Of a stretch of DNA of 64,000 bases, positions 53,022 through 60,453 are shown one piece after another. The notes beneath the pieces are model-generated. The model saw nothing but the letters and a program-made list of their open reading frames with translations. It was not told where the DNA came from and did not search any database. The stretch is from a virus: positions 1 to 64,000 of the IMG/VR virus record IMGVR_UViG_3300028536_000015; one strand, written 5' to 3'. The first letter of the stretch is position 1; every line of letters begins with the position of its first letter. The position numbers were made by a program, and so were the translations under genes.

Positions 53022-53808
53022 GCAAGTAAAAGCGAGAGCTGGGAAACTAACCGCGTCCCGCGTCGGAGCGCTAGTCAGTGGCGATAAAGAAAAGGTTCTT
53101 GATGTTTGGAAAGAGCTTGTTGGCGACCCTAGTTGGATAGAGCCTGATTTTTCGGATAATTGGCCAGTCCAACTCGGGGAGGCTACTGAAGCTCTCAATT
53201 TGAGATGGTACTCGAAGAGGACCGGCAACATCTTGACTAGACAAGGCGATGTCGTGATACACCCTGATTATGATTGGGCAGCGGCGACCTTGGACGGTTA
53301 TGATGCCGTTCTCGCGTGTCCCGTTGAAACCAAATGCGTTGGCGGGTGGGAAAAAACTGAGACGGTTATCCAGAGATATATGCCTCAGCTTCAATGGCAA
53401 TGTGAGGTGACTCAGTCGAAGAAGTGCGCGATCTCCATCATCGCGGGCTCTGCCGAGCCCTATATCGAGTACATCAAATACGACAAAGATTACGCCGACG
53501 AACTGATGGCGCGCGCGCACCGGTTCATGAATCATGTCTGGATGATGGCGCCGCCCGTTGTTATCGAGAAGGCTGTTCCTGTATATGTTGCGCACGATAA
53601 AATGCGGGAAATAAATGCCTATGGCAACAATACGTTTGCCGCAATGGCGTCACAATATATCGACAATAAGAAGAACGCAGCGGACTTCAAAGAAGCTGAG
53701 ACAAAACTAAAAGAACTGATGCCGCCAGATGCCAAGCGAATGTTTGGCTACTTTCTCCAATTGAAGCGAGCCAAAAATGGAACCATCCGTATTAGCGCCT
53801 TGGATTGA
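53005..53808 (+). CDS. YqaJ-type viral recombinase (exonuclease)
   Basis: The 267-residue product starts at ATG 53005, 17 bases inside the previous gene. It shows 'RAGKLTASRVGALVSGDKEKV' by position (10-30), a lambda-exonuclease-like core with 'LGEATEALNLRWYSKRTG', then 'DWAAATLDGYD' and 'ACPVETKCVGGWEK' containing the catalytic Asp, Glu and Lys. It resects double-strand ends for the annealing protein encoded next. Confidence 0.85.
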   Translation: MALTPEQVKARAGKLTASRVGALVSGDKEKVLDVWKELVGDPSWIEPDFSDNWPVQLGEATEALNLRWYSKRTGNILTRQGDVVIHPDYDWAAATLDGYDAVLACPVETKCVGGWEKTETVIQRYMPQLQWQCEVTQSKKCAISIIAGSAEPYIEYIKYDKDYADELMARAHRFMNHVWMMAPPVVIEKAVPVYVAHDKMREINAYGNNTFAAMASQYIDNKKNAADFKEAETKLKELMPPDAKRMFGYFLQLKRAKNGTIRISALD

Positions 53809-54523
53809 TACTACCCGTTCTGAAAACATTGATGCGTTGGTAGATGCGCTATCTAAGGCTCAAGCCAAGATCACCGCGCCAGATCGCAATCGCTCGGTTC
53901 ACGTAGATATGAAAGGTGGCGGGACTTACGATTTCTCGTATGCTACGCTTTCTCATATCATCGAAAAGATACGTGGTCCGCTGACCGAGAATGGTCTGTG
54001 GTTTACACAAATCATGAAAGAGGACCAGGGGACATACATCCTGGATACGCGCCTGATGCATTCAAGTGGCCAATGGATCGCTTGTCAGATGCCATTGATC
54101 TGGGATGGCATGGGCGGCAATCAGAAATTCGGTTCGGCGCTGACATTCATGCGGCGCTATGCCCTGACAAGCCTCTTGGGGATCGCAGCCGAAGAAGATG
54201 ACGACGCTAATGCGGCTGACGGCAACCAGATGACCGACCGTAAGCCGAACGCGCCTAAGCCTGATGTGATGAGCGACGCCGCTACCACCCAGCCGAAGAA
54301 ACTAACGGTGCCGGTCCCACTCCATCCCCTGTCGGGAGATTGGGCACTCTTTGGTCGCGCTCTTATTACCTACGTGAAGGATTCCAAAGACTATAAGGAG
54401 GCCGAACAGTGGATTTCTCATAATCAGGAAATCATGGATACCATGAAGACTGCGGCACCCAAGATGTGGACCAACCTGACTACCTCGCTGACCAAAGTCA
54501 TGGATGACAAAGGAGCGCAATAA
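53777..54523 (+). CDS. erf: ERF-family single-strand annealing protein
   Basis: This 248-residue protein has the ERF signature: an N-terminal helix 'IDALVDALSKAQAKITAPDRN', then 'GTYDFSYATLSHIIEKIRGPLTENGLWFTQ' by position (49-78), and 'GMGGNQKFGSALTFMRRYALTSLLGI' (about 110-135) before an acidic 'EEDDDAN'. ERF proteins anneal single strands in phage recombination. It overlaps the YqaJ gene by 32 bases. Confidence 0.88.
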   Translation: MEPSVLAPWIDTTRSENIDALVDALSKAQAKITAPDRNRSVHVDMKGGGTYDFSYATLSHIIEKIRGPLTENGLWFTQIMKEDQGTYILDTRLMHSSGQWIACQMPLIWDGMGGNQKFGSALTFMRRYALTSLLGIAAEEDDDANAADGNQMTDRKPNAPKPDVMSDAATTQPKKLTVPVPLHPLSGDWALFGRALITYVKDSKDYKEAEQWISHNQEIMDTMKTAAPKMWTNLTTSLTKVMDDKGAQ

Positions 54524-54828
54524 TGCCTGGGCCGTATCGAATTAGTGGCGCGATCTTTCCTAAAGAGATACCCAATGGTCCTGCGTTCGGTGGAACGATC
54601 GAGATCGAGGGCGTGAAATATAACATCTCACTCTGGGAGAAGACATCCAAAGCCGGTAACAGCTATCTACAAATATCGGAAGACAAACGAGCGGGTAATC
54701 TCCAAGGTAGCAGCGTCGGAACTAGTTCGGTGGCTAACAAGTTCAGGCGTCCTGCGGTAACGCCAGCACCAAGCCCCATAAACGACTTGGACGACGAAGA
54801 TATTCCGTTCGCCCCAGAGTTTAGATGA
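54523..54828 (+). CDS. SSB-like protein with acidic tail
   Basis: This 101-residue protein has a beta-rich core 'GGTIEIEGVKYNISLWEKTSKAGNSYLQISEDK' by position (22-55). Its ending includes 'NDLDDEDIPF', the acidic tip typical of single-strand-binding proteins and their phage analogues. Place next to ERF and YqaJ supports this. Sequence evidence for an OB fold is only suggestive. Confidence 0.6.
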   Translation: MPGPYRISGAIFPKEIPNGPAFGGTIEIEGVKYNISLWEKTSKAGNSYLQISEDKRAGNLQGSSVGTSSVANKFRRPAVTPAPSPINDLDDEDIPFAPEFR

Positions 54829-55154
54829 CCGACAACCGACCGACATCCGAGCGTTATCACGAAGCAGCCACAACATGGGTCGAGGCTGATGCTGCCGCGT
54901 CTCTTCTAGAGGAAACGCGGAGCGCGGTATTATCCGATATGGTCACGGAGATGCTATCCAAGAACATCAGTATGGCGGTTAACCGCGCTGAGGCCTTAGT
55001 TAAGTCATCTTCCAGGTGGAGAGCATTCGTCACCGAAATGGTCGAACTAAGACGCAAAGCCAATATGGCCAAGATTACCACGGAATATATTCGCATGCGG
55101 CATTCAGAAGAGATGTCGCAAGAAGCAACACATAGAGCGGCGAGCAGAATATGA
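54825..55154 (+). CDS. Helical recombination-operon protein
   Basis: This 109-residue all-helical protein has an Ala/Glu-rich body and 'YHEAATTWVEADAAASLLEETRSAVL' by position (11-36). Similar helical proteins follow ERF genes in related phages. It is coupled to both neighbours by four-base overlaps. Confidence 0.6.
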   Translation: MTDNRPTSERYHEAATTWVEADAAASLLEETRSAVLSDMVTEMLSKNISMAVNRAEALVKSSSRWRAFVTEMVELRRKANMAKITTEYIRMRHSEEMSQEATHRAASRI

Positions 55155-55462
55155 GTGATATCATGAAACTTCTAGATGAAATTAGCGACCGTGAGCGCGA
55201 GATCAATGATTATGCCAAAGAGCATCGCCTGAAAATCGTCTCCGATCTTATCCAGTACGCATGCGCGCCATATGGCGGAAGTGCTGAAGGGGGCCTTGAT
55301 ATTGACGGCCTGATTAAGGATGCCGTCAAGCTTTCTCGGTTCGTTGAGCGCGGAGAAGCCAAAACCACTCATGCGCCCGAGATCACGATGAGGCCTTCTG
55401 GTAAAAAGCCCAAAGCAAAGCGTCCCTATGTCAAGCGGAGCAAGTTTTGGAAGAAGAAGTAG
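55151..55462 (+). CDS. Hypothetical helical protein with basic tail
   Basis: This 103-residue protein has a helical charged N-terminus, 'YGGSAEGGLDIDGLIKDAVKLSRFV' by position (41-65) and a strongly basic Lys/Pro-rich tail. It overlaps the next gene by 16 bases. Unknown. Confidence 0.6.
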   Translation: MSDIMKLLDEISDREREINDYAKEHRLKIVSDLIQYACAPYGGSAEGGLDIDGLIKDAVKLSRFVERGEAKTTHAPEITMRPSGKKPKAKRPYVKRSKFWKKK

Positions 55463-55647
55463 ACTATCTCAAGATAAAACTAACGGAGACTCAAAAGAAG
55501 GTCCTCCTGGCTTTGTATGGAGACTCTGATCATCATCCATGTCTTAAGGTGTCAGAGATCGCGAAAAGAACCGATCTCTCGTTTGATGAAGTCCTCAAGG
55601 CTATTGGATTTCTGGAGCATGTTGGTTTTGCGGCTCAAAAAGATTGA
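55447..55647 (+). CDS. Winged-helix-like small protein
   Basis: The 66-residue product starts at TTG 55447. It has 'LTETQKKVLLALYGDSDHHPCLKVSEIAKRTDLSFDEVLKAIGFLEHVGF' by position (13-62), a typical MarR-like winged-helix layout. The small size suggests a transcription factor or antirepressor. It overlaps both neighbours. Confidence 0.55.
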   Translation: MEEEVDYLKIKLTETQKKVLLALYGDSDHHPCLKVSEIAKRTDLSFDEVLKAIGFLEHVGFAAQKD

Positions 55648-56009
55648 TGCGTAAGGAATTCTCACGTCGAGTAAAGTTCCAAGCGTTCAAGCGATGCTGC
55701 AATGACAAGGGCGTGCCATATTGCGAGATATGCGGCATTCCCTTGTCCGCAGGTAACCTGACTTACGATCATCGGGTACCTGACGGTCTTGGCGGCGACC
55801 CAACGTTAGAGAATTGCCAAGTAATCTGTATCAAGATTTGCCACAGAAAGAAAACCCACGAAGAAGATAACCTTGTCATGAAAAAAGCAGATAGGGTCCT
55901 AAAGAAGACGTTTGGTATCTCTACCCGTAAAGGGCGCCCCATTCCGGGCTCCAAGGCTAGCGGCTTCAAGAGGAAGTTCGACGGAACAGTCGTGAAGAGG
56001 GAAAGATGA
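55647..56009 (+). CDS. HNH endonuclease (small, phage type)
   Basis: This 120-residue protein has a zinc knuckle 'YCEICGIPLSAGNLTYDHRVPDGLGGDPTLENCQVICIKICH' by position (26-67). It contains the HNH core 'YDHRVPDGLGGDPTLEN' and the C-x2-C / C-x-x-x-C zinc ligands. Unlike the two homing enzymes it has no AP2 part and sits in the recombination operon, so a resolvase-like or packaging nuclease role is possible. Confidence 0.8.
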   Translation: MRKEFSRRVKFQAFKRCCNDKGVPYCEICGIPLSAGNLTYDHRVPDGLGGDPTLENCQVICIKICHRKKTHEEDNLVMKKADRVLKKTFGISTRKGRPIPGSKASGFKRKFDGTVVKRER

Positions 56010-56266
56010 CAGAGGAAGATATCAAGAAGTTTGTCGCGGAGCGCGATGAGGTGCTGCTCTCTGGCGATCTGGAGCGCGTTCTAGCTTTCCACAAGAAGCA
56101 TAACCCAAGCCTTATTGCGGTCGCTCAACCAGATAATATGGTCTTGGAGGCGTCCATGCATAAGGCTAGGACCGCAGCCAAGAGCTTGCCGATTGAGGCA
56201 CGCAAAGTATCCAAGGCGTGGCTTCTGGAGCATGGCTTCACGTCGCTGGATGATGGTGATCTATGA
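56006..56266 (+). CDS. Small helical conserved protein
   Basis: This 86-residue protein has a helical acidic start 'DIKKFVAERDEVLLSGDLER' (5-24), then 'FHKKHNP' and a helix 'MHKARTAAKSLP', followed by 'KAWLLEHGFTSLDDGDL'. A similar order is seen in small phage proteins downstream of HNH genes. Unknown. Confidence 0.6.
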   Translation: MTEEDIKKFVAERDEVLLSGDLERVLAFHKKHNPSLIAVAQPDNMVLEASMHKARTAAKSLPIEARKVSKAWLLEHGFTSLDDGDL

Positions 56267-56937
56267 GAAGTCTTGTTCCGGTAACCCCACGCGAGAGATG
56301 GGTTCATTACAGCAGCCGTCCTGATCAGATCGTGTTCTATGATACTGATTATTCGAAGGCCAAGGGTGAGCATGGGCATTTCAAACCTATTGGCCTATGG
56401 ATAACGCCTTATAGCCAAGAGGATAATTGGTTCGAATGGTCTATGGGGGAAGAGTTTCGGATCAGTGAGCTGAACTACGTTCATGACGTAGAGCTTGCCG
56501 CTTGTGCTAATATCCTAAGGATAGCTAGCGTAGAGGGCTTGGATGCGTTCTCTCAGGAGTATGCGATAGACCTGTTCTCTAATAATCAAAAAGCTATAAG
56601 CCCCACTACGGGCGAGCGGCTAGAGAGTTGGATGTACTGCGATTGGCCGCGTCTGGCCCAGAGTTACGATGGGATCATGATCAGTCCGTATCAGAAGTCT
56701 CGCAGGCTAATGACCCATAATGGGAGCAGGACGGATTGGTACTATTCGTGGGACTGTGCTTCCGGGTGCATATGGAACGCAAGGGCGATCGAGAGTATTA
56801 ATCTGCGCTCTACTGTCTCTGCGGGCTATGTTGAGAAACCAAGACGTAGTATAACGGAGATGATGAGTGAACTTAAATCTGCCGTGGATGAGATCGCTGA
56901 TGTCACCAATCCATCACAAGTACGTACAGCACCTTAG
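56263..56937 (+). CDS. Conserved phage protein of unknown function
   Basis: This 224-residue protein has a distinctive layout: 'VHYSSRPDQIVFYD' near the start, 'KPIGLWITPYSQEDNWFEW' (about 41-59), then a helical part. A C-terminal half has 'YDGIMISPYQKSRR', 'DWYYSWDCASGCIWN' and an acidic end. The KPxGLW and Y-DGI-x-x-x-PY ... W-D-x-x-SGCIW order recurs in phage proteins of unknown role. A distant ADP-ribosyltransferase-like fold was considered but is not supported. Confidence 0.6.
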   Translation: MRSLVPVTPRERWVHYSSRPDQIVFYDTDYSKAKGEHGHFKPIGLWITPYSQEDNWFEWSMGEEFRISELNYVHDVELAACANILRIASVEGLDAFSQEYAIDLFSNNQKAISPTTGERLESWMYCDWPRLAQSYDGIMISPYQKSRRLMTHNGSRTDWYYSWDCASGCIWNARAIESINLRSTVSAGYVEKPRRSITEMMSELKSAVDEIADVTNPSQVRTAP

Positions 56938-57034
56938 CTGTATTATGCTTGTCGTAGATGTGCGGTATGATCGCCACCATAGGCATCATGATCGACACTA
57001 CGAAATCTTTCTAACCCCAAACAGGAGAAGCAAA

Positions 57035-57352
57035 TTGGCAAATGTAACTGTAAGTGTAGGCCACACCGTTGACTTCGCTCTGGTGTTCCTTGACCAGAAC
57101 GGCAACCCGATGCTCGTAACCCCAACCCCGGACACCCCGCCGACCTGGACCGATACCACGCCTGCTACCGGCACTCTGACGCCGGCTGCGAGCGGCCTGA
57201 CTGCTCAGGAAAGCGCTCTTGCTGTGGGAACGGACACTGTAAGTGTCACGCTCACGGTGGGAGGCGTTTCGTTTTCCGCCTCGATCGACCTGACCGTACA
57301 GGCAGCGCCACAAGTGCTGACCAGTGTACAGATCACAGGTACCGCTAATTAA
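57035..57352 (+). CDS. Ig-like (BIG-type) domain protein
   Basis: The 105-residue product starts at TTG 57035 with AGGAGA eight bases upstream. It is Thr/Ser/Pro-rich with 'VGHTVDFALVFLDQNGNP' (8-25) and repeated beta strands ending 'VQITGTAN', matching bacterial Ig-like modules on phage surfaces. It lies alone on the plus strand between the recombination operon and the lysis genes, and is terminated at 57386. Confidence 0.65.
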   Translation: MANVTVSVGHTVDFALVFLDQNGNPMLVTPTPDTPPTWTDTTPATGTLTPAASGLTAQESALAVGTDTVSVTLTVGGVSFSASIDLTVQAAPQVLTSVQITGTAN

Positions 57353-57385
57353 TGGGAAGGTCGAGGGTCTAAACCTGAAGCGTCC

Positions 57386-57425
57386 AAATATGCAGGGAGC
57401 TTCAAAAACTTCCTGCATATTTTTT
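57386..57425. terminator. Bidirectional rho-independent terminator
   Basis: AAATATGCAGG/CCTGCATATTT stem with a GAG-CTTCAAAAA-CTT interior, followed by a T-run on the plus strand. The half-stem at 57412-57422 forms the last codons of the opposing gene, so it serves two convergent operons. Confidence 0.8.
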
Positions 57426-57911
57426 ATGATGATATGAGACAACTTGATTAGGGTTCACGATCACATAGCCAGAGATATGTCTTTCGTGCACCAGGGTTCT
57501 ATGCCCATAATTTGAGTCGTGGACCAGCCAGACATCCCCGCCCCGATGTTCCATCAGCACCATCACATGATGCCTCCTGGCTGCGGCCATGCCCGGTGAG
57601 GCTATGGCCCTGGGGAACCTGTCGATCCACTCAGCAGCGCGGTTCAGGGGCTCTATGATACGCCCAAACAGATACAGAGAGGCTCCGCAGCCACAGAACG
57701 CATGGGGGCATCCCTCTGGGCGTCCACCGATGACCGTTCCAGCGTCGTAGCTGGCAGTAGCATAGTGTCTATGATGCCGGGAATGGTGGTGAGCATGATG
57801 AACGCCATGGCGAGCGCCATGGTGGCGCTGATGATGATGCCTAGCCTCTGCGGGAGAGATAGAGAGAGTAAAAGCGATGATCGAGAGTAGGATACATACT
57901 GTTCTAGCCAC
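57402..57911 (-). CDS. Secreted His-rich protein, possible cell-wall enzyme
   Basis: The 169-residue product starts at GTG with a clear signal peptide (about 1-23, 'ILLSIIAFTLSISPAEA'). It is followed by a His/Arg-rich linker of 25 residues. The rest, 'GGRPEGCPHAFCGCGASLYLFG' by position (62-83), 'FPRAIASPGMAAARRHHVMVLMEHRGGDVWLVHDSN' (about 98-133) and 'SGYVIVNP', matches a family common in Alphaproteobacteria and their phages. Cys plus His placement resembles NlpC/P60-type peptidases, suggesting wall cleavage, but activity is not established. Confidence 0.6.
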   Translation of the reverse strand: MARTVCILLSIIAFTLSISPAEARHHHQRHHGARHGVHHAHHHSRHHRHYATASYDAGTVIGGRPEGCPHAFCGCGASLYLFGRIIEPLNRAAEWIDRFPRAIASPGMAAARRHHVMVLMEHRGGDVWLVHDSNYGHRTLVHERHISGYVIVNPNQVVSYHHKKYAGSF

Positions 57912-58252
57912 TACGGATATTCCCCATCTATTCCCGGTTTTCTCTCCCCCGGCCTTTTGGTAATCCAGCCGTTTCCCCTGCGCAAATCCTCTACTATTCG
58001 ATGTAGAAGGATATAATTATCGCTTAGCGAGTCTAGTTTAGTGGTCTGGATCGCTTGCAGGACGATGATCTCGGATAGCTTTTTGATCTCTGCCTGCATG
58101 CCAGCAATGTCCTTGGCTTGGTTCAAAAGAGATAGCTCGACCCGCGAGGTTGATCGGCCTACCGTAAACAAACCTATGCCGACGCTACCAACAATAGCGA
58201 TGATCTCGCCAACCTTTAGTGCAACATCCAACGTACTGGCGCTGGCGTCCAT
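57911..58252 (-). CDS. Membrane-anchored coiled-coil lysis-region protein
   Basis: This 113-residue protein has a transmembrane helix near residues 16-33 (IIAIVGSVGIGLFTVG) and a coiled coil from 38 to 75, followed by a basic Gly/Pro end. Such proteins (Mu gp25-like or phage DUF2730-like) accompany lysis genes. Unknown role. Confidence 0.6.
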   Translation of the reverse strand: MDASASTLDVALKVGEIIAIVGSVGIGLFTVGRSTSRVELSLLNQAKDIAGMQAEIKKLSEIIVLQAIQTTKLDSLSDNYILLHRIVEDLRRGNGWITKRPGERKPGIDGEYP

Positions 58253-58262
58253 CGCTTACCTC

Positions 58263-58469
58263 TTAAGTCTTAGGGCAGTTGTCTACATAGAACTGTTCGT
58301 TCTCAAGCAGGCGTCTTTTTACGCCAATAGGGGCAATGATCTTTGAGTCCCCTTTTTCAACGATTACCTTGTTGTAAATCAGACAGAAGGAATCGATCTC
58401 ATCCTGAGTGCAGCTACTTTGGCTCAAGGCCAGTAAGCTGAGCATCAACAGCATCAGAAGTGAGCGCAT
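58263..58469 (-). CDS. Possible outer-membrane spanin (lipoprotein-like)
   Basis: This 68-residue protein begins with an N-terminal hydrophobic helix 'RSLLMLLMLSLLALSQSSC', in which the Cys could be a lipobox, though Gln at -3 is atypical. A short periplasmic part with Cys pairs 'FCLIYNK' and 'VDNCPKT' follows. Its start lies inside the upstream gene, the nested layout of Rz/Rz1 pairs. Confidence 0.5.
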   Translation of the reverse strand: MRSLLMLLMLSLLALSQSSCTQDEIDSFCLIYNKVIVEKGDSKIIAPIGVKRRLLENEQFYVDNCPKT

Positions 58470-58641
58470 TGATTTGGTCCTTCAGGGTCTTCATCGTGGC
58501 GGTCTTTGTTAGAATAGATGCGGAGACCTTGGCGATCTCCGCATCCGTCCCAGCCTGGAATGATTTTGCATCATGAGCTTCACTCATGAGATTATTCACG
58601 AGCTTCAGAACCAACAAAATAATCTCAGGCCAAGTAAACAA
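58414..58641 (-). CDS. Possible inner-membrane spanin or holin partner
   Basis: The 75-residue product starts at TTG 58641 with AAGGA upstream. The longer ATG frame overlaps the holin gene and is less likely. A hydrophobic amphipathic N-terminus 'FTWPEIILLVLKLVNNLM' is followed by a charged helical coiled coil. With the nested lipoprotein-like gene it forms a candidate two-component spanin. Confidence 0.5.
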   Translation of the reverse strand: MFTWPEIILLVLKLVNNLMSEAHDAKSFQAGTDAEIAKVSASILTKTATMKTLKDQINALTSDAVDAQLTGLEPK

Positions 58642-58642
58642 A

Positions 58643-58813
58643 TCACGAGTCCTTCGGGAGGTTAGGAACCAAGAAAACAAGGATAGGCGTAAGAACACCA
58701 ACGATGCCATTGACCATGGACTCTGAGAGACCGAAGTGAAGGCCAAACAAGTTGGCAAGCGTTACCCCGCCCATGATGACACCGACGATGGCTTTGTCGA
58801 ACGTCGTATACAT
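58643..58813 (-). CDS. Holin-like membrane protein
   Basis: The 56-residue reading starts at 58813 (MYTTFDKAIVGVIMGGV), two bases before the end of the endolysin gene. It has two hydrophobic stretches, 'AIVGVIMGGVTLANLFG' and 'VNGIVGVLTPILVFLVP', the size and shape of small holins. Confidence 0.7.
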   Translation of the reverse strand: MYTTFDKAIVGVIMGGVTLANLFGLHFGLSESMVNGIVGVLTPILVFLVPNLPKDS

Positions 58814-58814
58814 T

Positions 58815-59486
58815 TTATGTTCTCCTGAAGATTGACGATAGAGAAGACATGATACTTGCGAATAACGAAGGGGGAGGCTGTACTTTTTGTACGAGAGGCG
58901 ATGCGGGAGGTTTTGCCCCATTAGACAAGACTGAAGGGTCGATCGACTTCATGGCCAACAGTAACCCGGCGCACCCCAATTGTCTATCGACAACATCGGG
59001 GTCGAATACCCCATCCCTGATATATTTGCCGCTGGTATATTGGTTGGTGCCAGACCAGACGTAAGGAGAAGCGATTCCTCTGTTCGCGTAACCGAGCCCA
59101 TTGTACTCTTCCAGCATTGTTAGAGTGCCGCCAATGCTCCAATCCTTGTTTCTGGCAGCAAATGGAGCGCAATTGACCAAGGCATCTACGGCGGCTTCTT
59201 CCCATGAGCTAAATGGCCCGCGACCGGCAGGAACATGAACCGATACTTCATTCCAGGGATCGCCTTGAGCAAGAGAGCTATGCCAGTTCTGACTGGCCTC
59301 TCGTTCGTGCACCACAGCGATAAACCACCAGGGGACGCCAGTCTGGACAGATACTTGCTGGTAACTAGCTTTGGCGCTGATTAGGCGACGCGCGACATCA
59401 AGAAACTGCGTGCCGTGATCGGGGTTGATCCTGGCTTTCAGCCATCTTGCCGTATTGAGGCTTTTGAGCTTACTGAGATCAGCCAT
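58815..59486 (-). CDS. Endolysin (lysozyme-like)
   Basis: This 223-residue lysin has 'VPWWFIAVVHEREASQNWHSSLAQGDPW' by position (51-78), with a catalytic-type His-Glu-Arg-Glu, then 'TLTMLEEYNGLGYANRGIASPYVWSGTNQYTSGKYI' (about 122-157), 'DPDVVDRQLGCAG' and a Pro-rich end. This is a widespread phage lysozyme-family protein of Gram-negative phages; the Glu in 'HEREAS' is likely catalytic. It overlaps or abuts the holin gene. Confidence 0.82.
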   Translation of the reverse strand: MADLSKLKSLNTARWLKARINPDHGTQFLDVARRLISAKASYQQVSVQTGVPWWFIAVVHEREASQNWHSSLAQGDPWNEVSVHVPAGRGPFSSWEEAAVDALVNCAPFAARNKDWSIGGTLTMLEEYNGLGYANRGIASPYVWSGTNQYTSGKYIRDGVFDPDVVDRQLGCAGLLLAMKSIDPSVLSNGAKPPASPLVQKVQPPPSLFASIMSSLSSIFRRT

Positions 59487-59487
59487 G

Positions 59488-60453
59488 TCAAGCGGCGCGA
59501 ATCATGGTTATTCCCCCTGCATATCCTGGTATCGGACTAGCAACAATGGCCTGAGAACCATTTGTATACGTGAGTGAATTAACCCCAGAAGCAAAGAATG
59601 ATTGACCCCATACGTTATTAATGGCGGCAAGAATATTGCCGCTACCACCAGGATTGCCGATGTTAAAGTTTGAGTTAAATGTATTGCCGGAATTACTAAC
59701 AGGAGCAAAAATAGAACTGCTCCCATTAGGAAAAACCGTAACAGTCCCGGTCGCGGTAAGAGAGGGTATCTGGCTTGATCCAAGATTAATACCGTTACTA
59801 CCGCCTGAAGCAAACAACGTATTTCCGTCAATGCCAGCGCCAGCAGTTGTAAGATTGCTGGTTCCCTGATTTAGGGCAAATCTGGATTTTCCCCGAGTAT
59901 CAGGAAGGGTATTGCCTCCAAGCAAATTAGCAAGAATCGGATATGTCGCAGAACTAAAGGTGGCTCCAGTACAATTGAGATATGGGGCTTTAGTACATGC
60001 ACCGATCCATGAAGGAACTTGAGTTCCAGCATAGTCCCAATACTGACCTATGTTGCCCAGATTACGGAAGTTTACGGTGGTTCCATCATAGAAAACATCT
60101 TGTGTTCCTGGAGGAAGTCCAATGCCTTGGCCGGATGCGCCGGTAGAAATAAGAACGGCACAAAAGCTTGAAGGAGAATTGAGTAACTGATTGTCCACCG
60201 TCCAGAATTTATAGATACTAGGGAGAAATATCTGAACAATTCCAAGAAGCGTACCCGTCAATCGAATGACGGAGTTTTGTGCTTGTGATGCAGTTAGAGT
60301 AACTGGGGTGCTGCTCAGCGCCAAGGTTGTTACGCTGCCAAAGGCCTGATCGATAATCCCCGTATTTCCATTGACGGGGATGTCCCATACGCCCGTATCA
60401 GTACCTCTGATAGGCTGAGCAAGGACTAGGTTTGGGGTCGTCGGATCGGGCAT
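59488..60453 (-). CDS. Tail fibre protein with collar domain
   Basis: This 321-residue protein has an N-terminal virion-binding beta region. The centre holds a phage tail-collar module: 'ATYPILANLLGG' (about 168), then 'TLPDTRGKSRFAL'. The C-terminal part is Gly/Asn/Ser-rich. Collar domains occur near the distal tips of tail fibres, so receptor contact is likely. It ends two bases before the endolysin gene. Confidence 0.78.
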   Translation of the reverse strand: MPDPTTPNLVLAQPIRGTDTGVWDIPVNGNTGIIDQAFGSVTTLALSSTPVTLTASQAQNSVIRLTGTLLGIVQIFLPSIYKFWTVDNQLLNSPSSFCAVLISTGASGQGIGLPPGTQDVFYDGTTVNFRNLGNIGQYWDYAGTQVPSWIGACTKAPYLNCTGATFSSATYPILANLLGGNTLPDTRGKSRFALNQGTSNLTTAGAGIDGNTLFASGGSNGINLGSSQIPSLTATGTVTVFPNGSSSIFAPVSNSGNTFNSNFNIGNPGGSGNILAAINNVWGQSFFASGVNSLTYTNGSQAIVASPIPGYAGGITMIRAA

